A DNA stretch of 64,000 bases from Saururus chinensis (GCA_035235625.1 CP141144.1:25479014-25543013); one strand, 5' to 3'. Positions 1 to 12,529 are shown, counted from the stretch's first letter. The notes: generated by a model from the letters alone, not told the origin. Numbers and translations are program-made.

Positions 1-149
1 TGGACTGGTCTTCCTCCCAGAGGTGCTCTGGTAGCATGTTGAAACTCATCCGACTGCCTTCTGCCAAGCGGAAAAGCTTCATTTCTTCCACCAGGAGTTG
101 AAACACATCCAACTGCCTTCCGCCAAGCAAAAATGCTACATTTCTTCTG

Positions 150-720
150 CCAGGTGCTATTGGACGGAATTTCCAACAGACGGTGCCAAAAACTGATGTA
201 GAACAGTTGAAGACACTTTGATTTCTAAATGGAACGAGAGATTACTAGCTTGAACCCACAAGCTCCGTTCAAATCCACCAAGATTTTTAACAAGAAATTG
301 GAGCTGAATCCACAGCCCAAGCTCAAATCCATGAGCAAAACTCAAAACAGAGATTTCTGGAAAGACATTTTGAAATTCAAATTTGACTGCATTTCCCTTC
401 CCTCCACCACTATTTATAGCCTCTAGGCTGTAACTGACTCTGACAGTACCTAACTGACTTACAGAAAATGACAATAGTACCCTCGTAACAAACTGAATTA
501 CAGATTGACAGAAATACCCTTGTAACTAACTGAGTTACAAAAAGTGACAATAATACCCTCTTCAGAATGATCTAATGACTGGACTAACTTAAAAAGGAAA
601 AGGACAGAATTACCCTTGTTCCAACTGACAGACTAAGCACTATGAACAGCATGTGAGCAATGTAGGAACTGACTAACCTCATAGAAAATTGACTGAATTA
701 GCCTCCTGCACCACACAACC
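150..720 (+). repeat. old dispersed repeat, copy A
   Basis: The stretch from about 230 to 400 can be aligned by eye with 5,660-5,830 in the same orientation. Shared words include cttgaacccaca/cttgaatccaca, ttcaaatccacc/ttcaaatccatg, tccatgagcaaaa and atttctgga. Downstream of both copies lies sequence rich in gtaactgac/gtaactnac motifs. The texture resembles part of an LTR, but no ends or target duplication were found, so the family is not assigned. The short reading frames on both strands here do not look like host genes. Confidence 0.4.
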
Positions 721-1967
721 AGGTGGGGCCCAACTGTCGTAGGCGAGCTCTAAAAGCTTTGCTGCATGACCCACATGCTTGAGCCAGGAGGCCCTCAAAG
801 TAGAGCCTGACCTGGCATGGCCTCCATTTTCTTCCAGAATGCAGGCAAGCAGAAGTGCCACACCCACACCCTCGCCACCTACAATGCCATCACTTGCTAC
901 CTCAAGCGCAGTCACTACCATTGTTCTATGATTAGAATATTTTTTAGCTGTGATTTCCATATGTTTTGGCATGAGAAAAACCATCTGGTAGCAGCGATGA
1001 TAGAGGACAGGGGGGTTTGAAGGGGGAAGTGATGAAAGCTTTGATCTATGAGTCTAATTTGAGCAGTAATTCCGATTTCTGGACAAATAATGCCCTTGTT
1101 GAAGCTTCCAGATCACTTCCATATATTCTCTAGACACAACTCTAGGTGGATTTCGATCCATAGCATTTCTTCTAGCTCTGTTTCTGTCAGAGCTTCCGGT
1201 CTCTATTTCAGCAGAAAGCTTGTAGAAATGGGAGGTGTTTGAAGGGTCAAGGTGAGTGAATTGTCTGGGTTTTTGGTTTTCCGCCTAATTTTGTTAGTTT
1301 CAGGGGCAGAGTTTGTTTCTTGCGGGATTTAGGCGATGCTTTGGGGGTGATTTTTGCATGGAGAGGGAAAAGTGACTACATTTCAGTTCACTTTTCTTTT
1401 TTGGGCTTTTGGATACCATTTTTTTGTGTGTTGACTGATCCTTCTCAATAAAAAGTTTTGGCTTCTATGTGATTTTGAAGTGAAGATGAAAGGAAAGGAG
1501 ATGCCCAGCGGCGATAGTAGCTGCCATGATCGTGTCCAATTCCACATTGATGACTGCCCCACAAGTGCCAGGGTCAAGCCTCCGAGCTTCAGGGCTGCAG
1601 CCATGGCAAGCAAGCCCTATCAACAGGTTCTCCAGAAGGCGTGAGAGAGAGGCAGTAGGCAGTAGGCAGTAGTAAGGAAGATGTTGGAAGGAGAGGGGTC
1701 AGAACCCACGGCAAAGGCATGCGGATCCCATCTCGGGTTCATTGGCAAAGTGAGTGCTGAGGTGCAAGAATTTGAATTTGGTAAATATAACTCCTTTAGA
1801 CATTCACTTAGTAGCCATCCGAGCATGTCTAACAAACCACAAAGCGCACCACAACTTCTTAAGTTGCGGCACATTCAGGGGAGGAAATTCTCCCTAGTTT
1901 TAGCCTTTAGGGGAACAAATATACTTTACTTCATGAGTATTGTATACTTGAATAGAATCAGAATAGT
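721..1967. other. no recognised gene
   Basis: Short frames exist on both strands (for example around 1,383-1,613 and 1,681-2,016), but none shows a domain I recognise or a convincing splice pattern. If the HASPP28 gene on the minus strand is intact, this is the inside of its last intron. Confidence 0.3.
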
Positions 1968-2429
1968 ACCAGCTACATATGTGGGCGATATCAATTGCCA
2001 TAACAAATATCACTAAAATGCGACACAATACAAACATGCAAATAGAAGAAGGCATGGTCTAATTCATCTGATTTGGTAAGCATAGGGAAGCAGGAAAATG
2101 TGATAGTCACACCAGCACAACCCAATCCCGTAGGACACCTCACTTCATACATAAGTTAGAAGGAATAACCAACCATGTGAACCAGAAAGTTGATATAGCC
2201 CCTGCTCCATATGTGGGCGATTATCAATCTCCATATAGAAATTTACAAAAATGCGGAACAAAAAAGGCACGCAAATAGAAAAAGGCAATGGTATGATTCA
2301 TCTGATTTGGTAAGCACAAAGAAGCAGGAAAATGTGATAGCCACACTAGCACAATTCAATCCCAGAGGATATCTCACTTTATACACATGTTAAAAGGAAT
2401 AACCAACCATGTAAACCAGAAAATCAGAA
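1968..2429. repeat. tandem duplication, unit about 235 bp
   Basis: Two adjacent diverged copies start near 1,968 and 2,204. Both carry catatgtgggcgat near the start, then attcatctgatttggtaagca, gaagcaggaaaatgtgatag and ggaataaccaaccatgt in the same order and spacing. The array lies in the presumed last intron of HASPP28. Confidence 0.75.
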
Positions 2430-2687
2430 CACAGCTACATTTATTTACTCATGCAACATATTACATGCAAAAGATGCACAAGACAGAGAACATAGCAAAG
2501 GATCCCATATCAGAATCAAAGCACATGACAAAAGATCAGACAAAGCTCCAATGATTCAGCAGAGAGAAAAATATTAGTTATTTGCCACAAAGTTTTAAGC
2601 AGCATAATAGATTAGTCAGCAGTAAGTTAACGTACAAGTAAAATAAAAATCTTAAATATAATTATTTATGACAACTAGAAAACTTAC

Positions 2688-5600
2688 ATCTACGTCTTTG
2701 GCCTTCAGATTCTTTGTCTTCACCAAATTAGGATTCTGTATCTCAATAACACCTTGTGTGCCTTTCCTTTTCTGTAATTTTTTAGACAGGAAAACAAGCA
2801 AATGCACATGAATAAGTATACATTGGTTTTGGAGACATGTTCATTCAACATGCAACCAAGGAGTTCCCGATATCTCTGTTCAACCCACTTGTCAAGACAG
2901 AGATCTTCTGAAATCCTTGCTTGCATGTTGATGGACATGTTGTGACAGAATGTCAAGAAAATCCTCTCCATATTCTCTCTCATCATATTTTCTTTTTCTA
3001 AACTATCCTTAACTAAGATCTATAATATATACATATAGAAAACACGTATTTTCATAAATATATGCACTTATAAAAACATATAAATGGCAATGTTTAAAAA
3101 TTGGACTGGACCAGACAGTTCAACCTATTCACTATGAAGAGCTATTCACTATGAAGAGACCCTTCTACGGCCTAATACAGCATCTTAATGTGACAAGCTA
3201 AAGACCAGATATGAACTGGACTGTTTTAAAGAACCACCAGTTTCACAGAACCAGAATATTGAACTGGTCAGTGCTTGTGTAGCTATTCACTATGAAGAGA
3301 CCCTTCTACGGCCTAATACAGCATCTTAATGTGACAAGCTAAAGACCAGATATGAACTGGACTGTTTTAAAGAACCACCAGTTTCACAGAACCAGAATAT
3401 TGAACTGGTCAGTGCTTGTGTATTAAAGTCGTACTCTAACATTTTACCCAACAAGTCACTCTCTTCTTCCTCGTCATAGCCCTGACTCCCCATCACTCCC
3501 AGTAGAAGAAAATAAATTAAAAGCAAAAAAGAAAGCTACATCGTTGCACAATCTGATGTAGCCAAATTGAAAGAGTGTTTTGAAAAACACCCTGGGCCAA
3601 TAAAATGTCAGCCAGCAATCCACAGTCCAGCCAGTGGTGATGGAAGCGCCACTGTCCTCCTATCATTACCAGGTAAAAACTGGACTGTTTTTTAAGAACC
3701 ACCAGTTTCACAGAACCAGAATATTGAACTGGTCAGTGCTTGTGTATAAAAGTTGTACTCTGACATTTTACTCAACAAGCCACTCACTTCTTCCTCATCA
3801 AAGCCCTATCTCCCCATCATTCCCAGTAGAAGAAAATAAATTAAAAGCAAAAAAGAAAGCTATATTGTCGCACATCCGAGCATAGCCAAGTTGAAAGAGG
3901 ACTGTTTGGAAAAGCACCCTGGGCCAATAAAATGTTCGCCAGCAATCGACAGTCCAGCCAGTAGCGATGGCAGCACCACTGTCTGTCTATCATTACCCAC
4001 CCCCCAACCAACTCTCCTGCATATGAAATCTGTACAAGTGAATGTGATTTTAATGCATTATGATTTAATGAAACACTTGATAAAGACATTGCTTTTTTCT
4101 ATAAAGATGGATGTTTTGCCATTTGTTCTCCTATTGGTCATGGCGGCCAAGATGTAACTTCTTATTCTTAATGTGTCTCATCAAATCAAAATCGTCTTTC
4201 TGTCTTTGGAAGAACATTTCCATGCAAAATCATCTTCGCTCTGACAGAGAAACCTGATGGTTGTAAGTATTGTTGTGATGCTAAATTTAACTTAATTACA
4301 TTCTCCAAGACTAGTTTAAGACTTTGAAAGCACTCTGATCATGATTCCAATGACTTGGAAAGGCAGACCCTATTTTTCCCTTTTGTTTTAAAAGATGTGA
4401 AAATTCATTTAACTAGTTGAACCGGTAGTTGAACTGCGCATACTGCAAACTAATCACCAAGTCATTCCTACAACCTGAGCCTATAGTCAGATGAAAAGCC
4501 TACTCACTTTTCCAGTTTTACAACACTCCTACATGGTATACAATATAGAATAAATTATGCAAAACTTGCATATTTGGCATGTATTAGGTACTTATCATAC
4601 TACTATATAAAGCAAATTAAGTGACAATAGAATTTTTCCAAACTTCCCATATTGCCCTCACATTTTCCTATAATGCACTTTCATACAAGTTTGTGTTGGT
4701 ATGTGATATGAGGGTATTTTAGTAAAACTATTTACTTTAATTTTTTTAGATGGCTGCCACATGTTAACCTAATACTGGTTGCTAATATGACACAAGCCCT
4801 ACTTTTTATGTTATGTTAATTTTTACTGTGTAAGGTTATATCTTGCATTCCGGAACAAGGATTAGAGTGTTCTTAGTATCATTGGAAAACTCTCGACGAG
4901 CTCTATCAAATGAGATCCCATATGAGTATGTGCATACAACACACTTTATGATAATAGTTTTTTGCATTTTTACCTATATTACACACGTTGGGATTCGCGT
5001 ATTTTTTATGCCACTAGAAGACTCTCAACGAGTTCTATCAAATGTGACCTACTGCCAAACTGTCTTGAATATGAATGACACACTCCACGGTACAAAGTTT
5101 GTCAACATCATTATCTTCACCAACCTGTGACCTAATATTAAGCCTATAAGATTTGCAACAATTGCCTATTATAAGTGTATATGGGTTAGTATAATGCTTA
5201 CGTAATTTATTATCATTATGATCCTAAAAGGATGTATTATAACTATAGTAAGCGAGGGAGACCTTTGTTCAATACATACTTTATTTCTAATTTGTTTTAT
5301 TTTGGCTAATCCGATCTGTATTTACTCACGTAATGTGTGTGCATTCTTTCTAGGAAAATATAAGTGAAGTTAGGTGCCAAATATTTTGGAAATGGTAATT
5401 TATATAAACATTTAAAAGTTCTTGTGAAGCTCCCTACCACCATCACCCCACCCCAAATCTAACTAAGATCACCAAGATCTGAGATGGCCAACGTCCCCTG
5501 TAGGTATGCCCCCTGGTCGAGTTTGGGTCAGGTTTGATCCTGTACCATTTTTTATAGATAAATGAAGAAACAGTAATGTAGAAACACGAAACCAACAGAA

Positions 5601-8246
5601 GATTGAATTTGAACTGTGAAAACAGGAAATGGAGGAAGAAGAGAAGTGATCTCTATTAATTTTCTGAATGAACAGTGCCTTATAAGCTTGAATCCACACG
5701 TTGATCTGCCTTCAAATCCATGAAGGTTTACAAAGAAGAAAAATAGAACTAAATCCACAGTTCGTAGCTCAGGTCCATGAGCAAAAGGGAAAGAAATTTC
5801 TGGAATACATTCAAAAATTAACAAGTTCTCTGCCTTTCTCCCTTTTTCCCCCACAACTTATCCCCTCTGATGTAACCGTACTGACAGTGTAATAAACTGT
5901 GACCAAAATTACAAGACTACCCTCCCCACTTACACTAGCTGGGGTCTGCCTAAAGACCTGGACAGAAATGCCCCTTTCGACCTTGTGAAGGAGTGAGCAG
6001 CTGGAACATGCTGTTATTTGGCAAAGACAGTATTTAAGTATACTAATCTGTGACAGGCTGAAAGGAATGGAATACCCCTCTACATCAATTTTGAAAAGCC
6101 CAAACCCAACGATGGACACCACCTGACCAGGCCTAAGCCCGGACCTGATCTGATCTGATTGAGTCTACAAAAGCTCATTTTTTCTTTTTTTAGTAAAATA
6201 AATAGTACCACACAATTATTATAGAAAAGACAAGGTTTTAATAGTAATTTGGTCTAAACAACAATTGCCTCTCGCCCACCAAAAAAAAACATATAAGATT
6301 ATCATAAAAGAAAAAGAAAAATACAAGGGTCTTTTGTAATAGCCTAAAACGGGTCAGGGTGGTTCAGGTCAGCTAAAACCCGGACCCGACTCAACCGATT
6401 ATTCAGTTCCAAATCCCAAACCTAACTCTAGACCACTAAGGTTGGGTCGGGTGACTTGTGTGGCATCACGAGTCCCATGAAATTCACTTATCATTCAGAA
6501 ATTGCCATGGGTCAGATGTGAGATAGCCCAACCTTCCATGAAACTTACATTTAATTCCAAAACTGTTGTACCATTGATATTCTTCAAATAAAAATTGAAC
6601 CAATCAAAGTGTGAGAGAAATCAAGAACTGAAAAATAGCTACCTCCCCAGTTTCCTCTTCAGATTCTTCTCCTGATTCTTCAGATTCTTCTTCTTCCTTA
6701 TCTTCAACTTCTTCCTATAGCAATGATATACATAGTTAAGCTGGCAGGGAGAAGAAAAGGTAAAACTATTTTTGGTAGCAATTTGAACAGGAACAACAAC
6801 CACAGTTACACATGACAGAACAAAATAAAAGTGGATAAGTAATTATATTATGAAACAGGAAAATGTTTACAATAACAGATAAAAAATGCACCTGACAGAT
6901 CAAAAGTCATTTCCAATATGAACAATTAGGTGGAAAATGATCTATTAAAGGTCAAAGTTAACTAACCCTCTGGTTTGACTATGTAAGGGCATACCACCCT
7001 ACTGAAATTTGTCAGAACCAACAGGGTTAACAGTAAATTCACAATTTCACACTATGGTCCAACGAAAACACTAAATCACCTAAAACCACTTTCACCTATA
7101 CTCACTACCTCATTTTTTCCTTTAGTGTTAATTAACCACTTTCCCTAAAATCCCAAGCAATTAGATAAGGGATAGCCTTTTATTTTAAACGCAACCAAGC
7201 AATTAATCATTTAGGTACAGGACAATAGCCCACTCTGAAAAAAGAAACTTGATATGCATGGAAATGCAAACTCAAGTGCAATGCATAAAAAACAGCAAAA
7301 GATGAACAAATAAGTCTAAATACGCGACATTTCCATAAATTGCATAACCACTTGCCTGCCTAAAAGATCGAGGACGAGTCGATGAACCTGCGCCTGAAAT
7401 TATCCAAAAACATAAAAATAAAATTGTGAACACTTTACAATTGTTAGCCAGGAAGGAAACATGCAGATGAAGAAATTCTAAAAAACGCAACTGATCTAAT
7501 CTAAATTCTCACAGGATGAAAAATAACAGCTTTGCATGCTCAGTTGAGCCACATTTTTTTGTTTGACGCTGCTAAACTTCTTTCGGCGTGTAACCATTAA
7601 CTTAAAAATTTCCATAAGTGATGTCGAAGTATTAAAACTTTCCAAAGATCATTAACAGCACAAATCGGTAAATGCTTAATGTCACATTGCATTTCCGATA
7701 CAAGCCACTGTATAGCAACATTTTGTCAACTCTGTAAAATGATTACACCAAGCAAGGAAATTACACTTGCCTTGAAATATGAACTCTGCGAGCTAGTAAG
7801 GTCGTGTCTAACCTTTTTTAACATGCTAAAAATTAGGTTAAGTTGCCTATCTTCTACAACCGCTGCAAAACATAGGCACCCTACAGATTCTACAACCGCT
7901 GCAAATGAAAAAAGCGTGCCTACAATTTTTATAACCTAGAAACGCTAAAAAACATGCCCTCAATCCTTTTGTTGCCTAACCAATTCAAATAACACTAACA
8001 AAAGCAACACGCTCGACTTCATCGCGCATGGCAAACACACAAGCAACACATGCCCCCAATCCAGATCCAGTTCAATAACAGCGATGCACATACAAATTAA
8101 AACTCAATGAAAACGCAAAAAGAAAACGATTCAAACGAGCAACCAAATTAAAAGAAATGGACGGGGAAATCGTCATTACGCATCTCCTCAGGGGTGGAAA
8201 AATTCCGTCGTCCAGTGGGCTTGCCCTTGAACTTTCCTCTCCCCAT
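2688..8246 (-). CDS. HASPP28: HASPP28/PDAP1-like phosphoprotein, 5' four exons (partial)
   Basis: Plant member of the 28 kDa heat- and acid-stable phosphoprotein (PDGFA-associated protein 1) family, a small, charged, disordered protein. Exons on the minus strand are 8246-8180 (starts MGRGKFKGKPTGRRNFSTPE), 7393-7356 (AGSSTRPRSFRQ), 6714-6643 (an acidic Glu/Ser run) and 2771-2688 (KGTQGVIEIQNPNL then KTKNLKAKDVD). Phases join cleanly: 67 nt, 38 nt, 72 nt and 84 nt give 87 codons. All introns end in AG. Intron 2 uses a GC donor (CAG|GCAAGT); the others use GT. The conserved C-terminal part (the usual SRRERE...ERYM..L.EQGKTEQA region) is not found between 1 and 2,687, so the last exon is probably off the left edge, or lost. 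Intron 3 is about 3.9 kb and full of repeats. The start codon is fixed by the family-typical N-terminus. Confidence 0.85.
3141..4010. repeat. nested tandem duplications (141 bp and about 320 bp)
   Basis: A 141-bp unit is repeated head to tail at 3,141-3,281 and 3,282-3,422 with no difference seen by eye. The last 68 bp of this unit (aactggactgtttt to gtgcttgtgta) occurs a third time at 3,678-3,746. This is part of a larger, diverged duplication of about 320 bp (3,355-3,676 and 3,678-4,000) sharing the words cccagtagaagaaaataaat and caccctgggccaataaaatg. The identical 141-bp pair is much younger than the larger duplication. Confidence 0.8.
4011..5559. other. no gene; weak internal repeat
   Basis: AT-rich intron sequence. 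Two diverged copies of about 60 bp, ending in ctcgacgagctctatcaaat (near 4,890) and ctcaacgagttctatcaaat (near 5,023), suggest an old local duplication. The stretch tcatactactatataaagc near 4,596 has the texture of a Helitron 5' end, but no matching CTRR hairpin end was found, so no element is called. Confidence 0.3.
5560..6117 (+). repeat. old dispersed repeat, copy B
   Basis: Diverged relative of the 150-720 stretch in the same orientation (see shared words there). It lies inside intron 3 of HASPP28. Ends are not resolved. Confidence 0.4.
6121..6465. mobile_element. small hAT-like non-autonomous element (tentative)
   Basis: Starts with ctgaccaggcctaagcccgg and ends in a stretch rich in acccggacccgac and gggtcgggtg. 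The two ends are inversely related GGGTC/CCGG-rich sequence around an AT-rich core. This is the texture of deleted plant hAT elements. No clean 8-bp target duplication was seen. Confidence 0.3.
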
Positions 8247-8525
8247 TTTTTGCTACTCTACGGGTCTTCGCCTTTCTCCCCCTCTTGGTCTTTCTGCTTC
8301 AGCTACCGCTTGAGGAGCTTGTGCAAACTGCTAACCCTACCGTCAGGTCTGGCCTACGGGCCTCGGGGATAGGCGGAGCGGCCTTAAAGTTTAAACCCAC
8401 TTGCTATAAATCTGCAGGGCTCTCAATGTCTCACAACCGTTCATTTCTAGGGCCCACCGTGTAAAAGCACGGTGAAGTATGGGCATCTTTAAAATCTAGA
8501 AGAATTTATTTAGACACATTACACT
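8247..8525 (-). promoter_or_regulatory. HASPP28 promoter and 5' UTR
   Basis: Reading the minus strand towards the ATG: a GTGGGCCC site II/TCP-type motif near 8,450, a TATA-like TTTATAGC near 8,405, then a telo-box-like TAGGGTTAG near 8,330-8,340 close to the coding start. Site II plus telo-box is a known signature of plant housekeeping and translation-linked promoters. The motifs are seen; their use is inferred. The upstream edge is cut by the MULE insertion. Confidence 0.55.
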
Positions 8526-8536
8526 TAAATTATAAA
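8526..8536. repeat. MULE target site duplication, left
   Basis: TAAATTATAAA, identical to 15,150-15,160. Eleven bases fits the 8-11 bp range of Mutator-like elements. The site is AT-rich, so chance cannot be fully excluded, but it sits exactly at both ends of the inverted repeats. Confidence 0.7.
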
Positions 8537-8890
8537 GATAATTATTAAAATAATAATAAAAAAGATAATTATTAAAATATATTATTTTGAGAAATATTTT
8601 TTAAAGTGGTGTTTATTTTAGCCACGTAGGTACCAGCTAAGTAGCTAGCGCCAGCGTAATTTTTTTATTATTTTTTAAGTTCATTTCGTCATTTAGAACG
8701 ACAAAATTGGTTTTAATATGATTTTGTCGTTCTAAACGATAAAACCTTTTATTATTTGACCCGGTTTCGTCGTTCTGAACAATGAAACTACCACACTTGG
8801 CTAATTTTGGCCTTCGATAGCGGAACAACACTAATTTTGTCGTTCTGATCGACGAAATCAGCTTAAGTTGATTTCGTCGTTCATCGTAGT
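8537..8890 (+). repeat. MULE left terminal inverted repeat
   Basis: Matches the reverse complement of 14,715-15,149 nearly throughout: the AT-rich outer part, gagaaatatttt..aaagtggtgtt, a gtagctagcgccagcg segment, then a series of hairpins of the form TTTCGTCGTTCtGAACGACGAAA. About five hairpin units are seen here, several imperfect. Confidence 0.85.
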
Positions 8891-9588
8891 TTTAATCACG
8901 ACTCCGCTCCGCCTCCAGTCGTGTTCTAGTACACTTTTTCGCTCCGTCGCCTCTGCCGACGACTTCCAGTCTGCTCCACCGCTTCTACCGACGTCCGGAC
9001 GCCGCCATTCCCGCCACCGACATCCAGCCCGCCGCTGCCCACATCGAGCCCGCTCCCGTTTCATTTTTCTAGTGCGTGTCCTTCTATATTTTTTTTTTAC
9101 CTCTTTTTTAATCATTGTAATACATCTTTTATACGTTACATTGAAGAAATTTATCTTTTGTATACTACATTGAAAAAATTTGAAGTTTTGATTGTCTCGT
9201 CATTGAGCCCTAGTTTTAGAAGTATTGTTCTCAGTTATTTTATGTGTTTTTTTTGTTTAAGATTATTGAATTGAGATGGATTTTGAGTTTTTGTTTTTTA
9301 AGATGACAAGCCTCTCAAATTTTGGAAAATGAGGAGGATTTGAGTTTTTGAACATGTTTTTATATGGTTTGTGACATTGCATGCGTTATTGCATTAATTG
9401 TGTAATTCTATTGATTAGGAAATTTGCTCATTAATATAAAGTATTCATGATATGCTTATATACTTAGTAAATCTATTAATTTCTATGCGTATATATTTTA
9501 AAAATATATTGGTTAGGGTAAATATTAGTATTAGTTTGCTTAATCTAATATTAATTTAATTTATTGTTTATAAATTAATTGAATAGAA
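8891..9588 (+). other. MULE 5' region, no gene
   Basis: A C-rich stretch (about 8,900-9,060) followed by T-rich sequence up to the transposase start. This is probably promoter and leader of the transposase. The overlapping opposite frames at 8,858-9,173 look like composition artefacts. Confidence 0.4.
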
Positions 9589-12433
9589 ATGGCAGAAGAA
9601 ATTGTTAGTTTTTTAATTAACTACGACGGACGCATAGAAGGATTATTAATTAAGAAACCGTCTACATTTGATGAATTTGAGATGCACGTAGCAAGCAAGG
9701 TTGGGTTAGATCGAAGAAGATGGAAAATTACTATCAAATGTAATATTCCATCATATGGATCGAGAATGATACTAATGTGCATAAATGATGATACATTAAT
9801 GGCTTTTATGTTTCACCACTCATGTGACAAAATTTCTTTCTAGTTATTTCTCGAAAAAGAGGCCTGAGTGACTAGTGAAAGGCGAAGTAGTTCACGTAGG
9901 AGCTCTCACAGAAGCTCACACAGGAGCTCGGATAGAAATGTGAACAATGAAAGTCATATACAAGTGCCGGTGGACGACAAAGAAGAAGGAAATTTATCTA
10001 TGACAGTAGCTTCAAATGAACGTCATAGGTCGTGTGCCCCTATTTACGATGGAAGTGGACCTACTTGGAGGTAAGGGTTGATTTAGTTGTGAATACATTT
10101 TCAATCTTATTATCCTTTAATGACAATACGTTTAGCTAAATTTTGAGATTTTGTGTGTAATATGGAAGGTCCACGACGCATGCACACGAGCCATTTAGCG
10201 TTCAAATGTCTCAAGGCGGTGCATGGTATGAAACTCAAAGTTCGATGGGCCTTCATTACCCCTACACGTATGTTGGTCATACCGATGTTGGACCATCTAA
10301 TCAGAGGTGAAATATATATTTATACATGAATTCAACTTTTTTAGGCTTACGAAATTTAATACATATGCGATGTTTATATGTAGGGGGGATATGTCTACGG
10401 TGAAGATATTGATGAGAATGAGGATAATGAAGGTGAAGATAATATTGACGAAGTAAGTGGAGAAGATTCTGATATGAATGTAGAAGGGGTTAGAGGTGAA
10501 GAAAGTGCTCAACAGATGGTTGATGGCGAGGGGGATGATGCGGTAGACAATGTCATTGCTGGGAATGATATGAATGTAGATGATGAAGAGCCGCCGTACT
10601 GTGAAGTGGAGCCACTTTATGCACACATCACAGATGAGGAGATAGATGCGGCAGTGAATTCTACAATGGATTTGGACCAACAAAATGAAGATGAGTTATA
10701 CGTTGGCCGCATCTTTGATAATAAAGAAGCATTCGTTACAGCCTTGCAGGAGTTTTTTATTCAAAATCATGTCGAATACAAGGTCGTACGAACAAATACG
10801 GCAGAGTATACAGTGAAGTGCATTGATAGCACTTGCCCTTGGAGAGTGCATGGCTCAATCAAAAGGGGTGGTGGGTCCTTTAAATTGAAGACGTACAAAG
10901 GTGACCACACATGTCGGAATGCCCAACTTAGCATAGATCATAGGCAGTGCAGTGCCTCCTTTATTTCGAAGGTCATAATGCCCGCTATCCAAGCTGAATT
11001 AACTCTCACACCAGGGGATATTATTCAAAGAATGAAGGAGAAGTATCATTTTGACATATCATATAAGAAAGCATGGGCAACAAGGAATATGACGATCAAG
11101 GCCATTTATGGAGATTGGGTAGAATCATATAAATTGTTGCCAATGTACCTAAGGGCAGTGCAAGAAGTCAATCCTGACTCCTACTACCGCTTAGAGGATG
11201 ATGTAGTACCTCGTGCAGATGGTGGCACTTGTAGGAGATTTAAATGGTTGTTTTGGGCGTTTGGGCCGTCTATAGCTGGGTTTCGACATTGCATCCCTGT
11301 GATTGGCGTTGATGCCACTCACTTGTATGGAAGATATCCTGGTGCTCTTATAGCTGCAACGACTACAAATGGAAATAATGGGTTATTTCCTCTTGCATTC
11401 GGGCTTGTCGGGAAGGAAGATGGAAACAATTGGAAATGGTTTCTAATGGAATTGAGGGATCATGTACTGATGGGCATGATGAACATCGTCATTATTTCAG
11501 ATCGACATAAGGGGCTTCAGAAGGCGGTGCCTGAGGTTCTTCTAGAGCCGGATTACTACCATCGTTATTGCACCCGTCACATAAAAGCAAATTTTAAGGA
11601 GTTCAAAAATAATACACTGACGGACTTGATTGGGGCAGCAGCTTGTGCACTCACAGTAGAAAAGTTTGATGCTAAAATGGACTTGATTGGTCAAGAGAGT
11701 CCTAGGGCAAAACATCTCCTCTTAGGAGGAGAATTGCATCCTGCACAATGGTCCCTTCCACACAGTGGTTTTATGACATTTGGCATGATGACTACAAATA
11801 TGGCTGAAAGTTTAAATAGCGTCTTGAAGGGGGCACGAGGGTTACCTATGCAGGCTTTAGTGTCAACTATCTTTTATCGGCTCATAAAATTTTTTGTTAA
11901 ACGATTTTCTGCCTCCTCTGCCATGGCCACCCCATATACTCCTAGAGTGGAAGCCATATTGAGAGAGCAAACAAGAAAAATTGGGGAGTATATAGTTAAT
12001 AGGATCAACAGGAGTCGATTTAAGTGACATCAATTCGTGCCCGCAAGGTTATGGTAAATGCTGCGATGCATACTTGTACATACAACATCCCTCAGGTTTA
12101 TGGTTATCCTTGCTCGCACCTTATCGCCGTGTGGGCAAAGCAGCGGGAGCCAATCAATGCATCATTGTTTTACACATCTTATACTTATAAAATGTGTACT
12201 CCGCAGAATTTTATTCTCCTCGTGGTCGGGAGTATTGGGAGAGGGATATACCGTTTGTGTTATACCCACCGATAGCAATAAGGCAACCCGGTAGCCCACA
12301 GTCTGTTCGCATTAGGAATACTATGGACCGCAGAACAATGGAAAGAGATGGTAGAGGAGGATATAAATGCGGGAGGTATAAACAAAGTGGGCATAATAGT
12401 AAATCATGTAGAAACCCTCCTGTTGATTGGTAA
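9589..12433 (+). pseudogene. mudrA-type MULE transposase, decayed
   Basis: Parts in order: an N-terminal ubiquitin-like/PB1-like segment (9,589-9,843); a Ser/Arg-rich linker (to 10,070); a likely exon 10,169-10,306; an acidic stretch; and the main frame 10,384-12,027. The main frame has the MuDR N-terminal zinc region (CIDSTCPWRVHG) and the transposase core (VIGVDATHLYGRYPG, ATTTNGNNGLFPLAFGLV, IISDRHKGLQKAV, YCTRHIKANF). The SWIM finger (YNIPQVYGYPCSHLIAVW) lies in another frame from 12,024, and the C-terminal knuckle (CGRYKQSGHNSKSC) in a third, up to 12,433. Lesions: in-frame stops at 9,841 and 9,865, frame changes near 12,020 and 12,190, and Tyr in place of the second Cys in both zinc motifs. 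By eye the phase also fails at the 10,306/10,384 junction. The encoded enzyme would cut and join the element ends. Confidence 0.85.
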
Positions 12434-12529
12434 ATATATAATCAACCTTTGTATTTATTATATTTTTTTAGTTACGTACGCATGTATTCCTTACGATTAA
12501 TGATATGATCTTCATCTTCCACAGATCAT

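Larger units (their letters stand above)
2772..6642 (-). other. HASPP28 intron 3, repeat-filled
   Basis: A 3.9 kb intron between the acidic exon and the KGTQGVIE exon. It holds the 141-bp and 320-bp duplications, dispersed repeat copy B and a hAT-like element. A minus-strand frame at 2,720-2,986 overlaps exon 4 and continues into the intron; its unassigned part (KWVEQRYRELLG) is outside the spliced frame and matches nothing I can name. Confidence 0.6.

Noticed and set aside
679-984. 101-codon minus-strand frame
   Set aside because: No family match that I can recognise, and no fit to the missing last exon of HASPP28.
4596-5300. Helitron
   Set aside because: Only a 5'-end-like word was seen; no 3' hairpin with CTRR end and no Rep/helicase.
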